The translations under genes and the position numbers were made by a program. Shown here in pieces: positions 5,287-5,485 of a DNA stretch of 5,485 nt. The notes under the pieces are model-generated. The model did no database searches, had not been told where the DNA came from, and saw nothing but the letters and a program-made list of their open reading frames with translations. This stretch comes from Treponema sp. GTDB lineage: Bacteria > Spirochaetota > Spirochaetia > Treponematales > Breznakiellaceae. The stretch covers positions 31,821-37,305 of the forward strand of contig WQRT01000001.1 of NCBI GenBank assembly GCA_009786625.1, given 5' to 3'. How positions within the stretch are numbered: position 1 is the first letter of the stretch; every line of letters begins with the position of its first letter.

Positions 5287-5359
5287 AGCCCTCAATCAGA
5301 ATCGAACTGATGACCTCATCCTTACCATGGATGTGCTCTGCCAACTGAGCTATAAGGGC
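5287..5359 (-). tRNA. trnT: tRNA-Thr (anticodon GGT)
   Basis: A complete 73-nt cloverleaf is visible. The acceptor stem is GCCCTTA/TGAGGGC with one T-G pair, the D stem GCTC/GAGC, the anticodon stem CATCC/GGATG around ATGGTAA (anticodon GGT, reading ACC/ACT), and a perfect T stem ATCAG/CTGAT around TTCGATT. The discriminator is T and CCA is not encoded. It is the first gene after the operon promoter and is followed 62 nt later by rpmG, so maturation must release it from the long mRNA. The trailer GAAGCCCC can pair with the last acceptor bases GGGC, a possible competing fold before processing. Confidence 0.96.
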
Positions 5360-5386
5360 TGCTCATAAAAGGCAACGCCCAAAGCC

Positions 5387-5439
5387 GGCTGGTAAACACA
5401 GCCTTGGAACCTGGGGATATTACCGGGGCATTTTACGCC
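5387..5439 (-). other. Two small hairpins in the operon leader
   Basis: The leader between the predicted start and tRNA-Thr contains two short inverted repeats on the minus strand: GGCGT-AAA-ATGCC (5427-5439, one G-T pair) and GGCTG-TGTTTAC-CAGCC (5387-5403). Neither has a following T tract, so they do not look like terminators. They could be an rRNA-like leader for antitermination or chance structures. Confidence 0.35.
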
Positions 5440-5447
5440 GTTCCGAA

Positions 5448-5476
5448 AGAATATCAAAAATGATTTTATTAGTCAA
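5448..5476 (-). promoter_or_regulatory. Sigma70-type promoter of the operon
   Basis: On the minus strand TTGACT (5471-5476) is separated by exactly 17 bp from TATTCT (5448-5453). A TG at 5455-5456 (TGA before the -10) makes it an extended -10 promoter. The expected start is near the A at 5441-5442. It gives a leader of about 80 nt before tRNA-Thr and is well placed to drive the whole operon. This is pattern matching; no start site has been mapped. Confidence 0.8.
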
Positions 5477-5485
5477 GTGGTTTTA

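Noticed and set aside
5279..5291. Terminator after tRNA-Thr from the GGGCTT/AAGCCC inverted repeat
   Set aside because: Only four pairs can form with a realistic loop, it overlaps the acceptor stem, and no T run follows directly.
5225..5344. Upstream extension of the rpmG frame into tRNA-Thr
   Set aside because: It would translate tRNA sequence, and the internal ATG at 5224 has its own GAGAGG site and the usual L33 N-terminus.

Overview
This window is the front part of a bacterial nusG/ribosomal-protein/RNA-polymerase operon. Every gene lies on the minus strand, so transcription runs from the high coordinates to the low ones. Gene order in transcription direction is: promoter, tRNA-Thr(GGT), rpmG (L33), tRNA-Trp(CCA), secE, nusG, rplK (L11), rplA (L1), rplJ (L10), rplL (L7/L12), rpoB. 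The rpoB gene runs off the low-coordinate edge after about 509 codons, just past rifampicin cluster I. There is no mobile element, CRISPR array, rRNA or plus-strand gene that I can support.

The proteins suggest a spirochaete (phylum Spirochaetota). RpoB has Asn at the position equivalent to E. coli Ser531, a known spirochaetal character linked to natural rifampicin resistance. RpoB, as I remember the sequences, reads closer to Borrelia and Treponema than to proteobacteria or Firmicutes. L33 lacks its fourth zinc cysteine and has a tail resembling the Borrelia protein. Neither tRNA encodes its CCA end. This placement is an inference; no search was run.

Region by region: 5360-5485 holds a good sigma70-type promoter and a roughly 80-nt leader with two small hairpins. 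4763-5359 is tightly packed with tRNA-Thr, rpmG, tRNA-Trp and a 59-residue GTG-started secE. nusG follows 17 nt after secE. The 210-nt nusG-rplK gap contains a G-rich array that could form a quadruplex on the transcribed sense strand, then a possible promoter, then a structured leader abutting the rplK ribosome binding site. rplK and rplA overlap by 4 nt (ATGA), and a 9-bp hairpin covers the rplA stop. The 191-nt rplJ-rplL gap holds three tandem 15-bp palindromic units and a hairpin. The 176-nt rplL-rpoB gap holds a terminator-like hairpin, fitting an attenuator, and a weak possible promoter.

The genes work together in gene expression. NusG couples RNA polymerase to the ribosome and to Rho. 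L11, L10 and L7/L12 form the GTPase-associated stalk, and L1 forms the opposite stalk. RpoB is the polymerase beta subunit, and SecE is the small essential translocon subunit. The coding parts are conventional. The less ordinary content lies in the gene junctions, three of which (nusG/rplK, rplJ/rplL and rplL/rpoB) have long spacers with distinct repeats or structures. They fall where product stoichiometry is expected to change.
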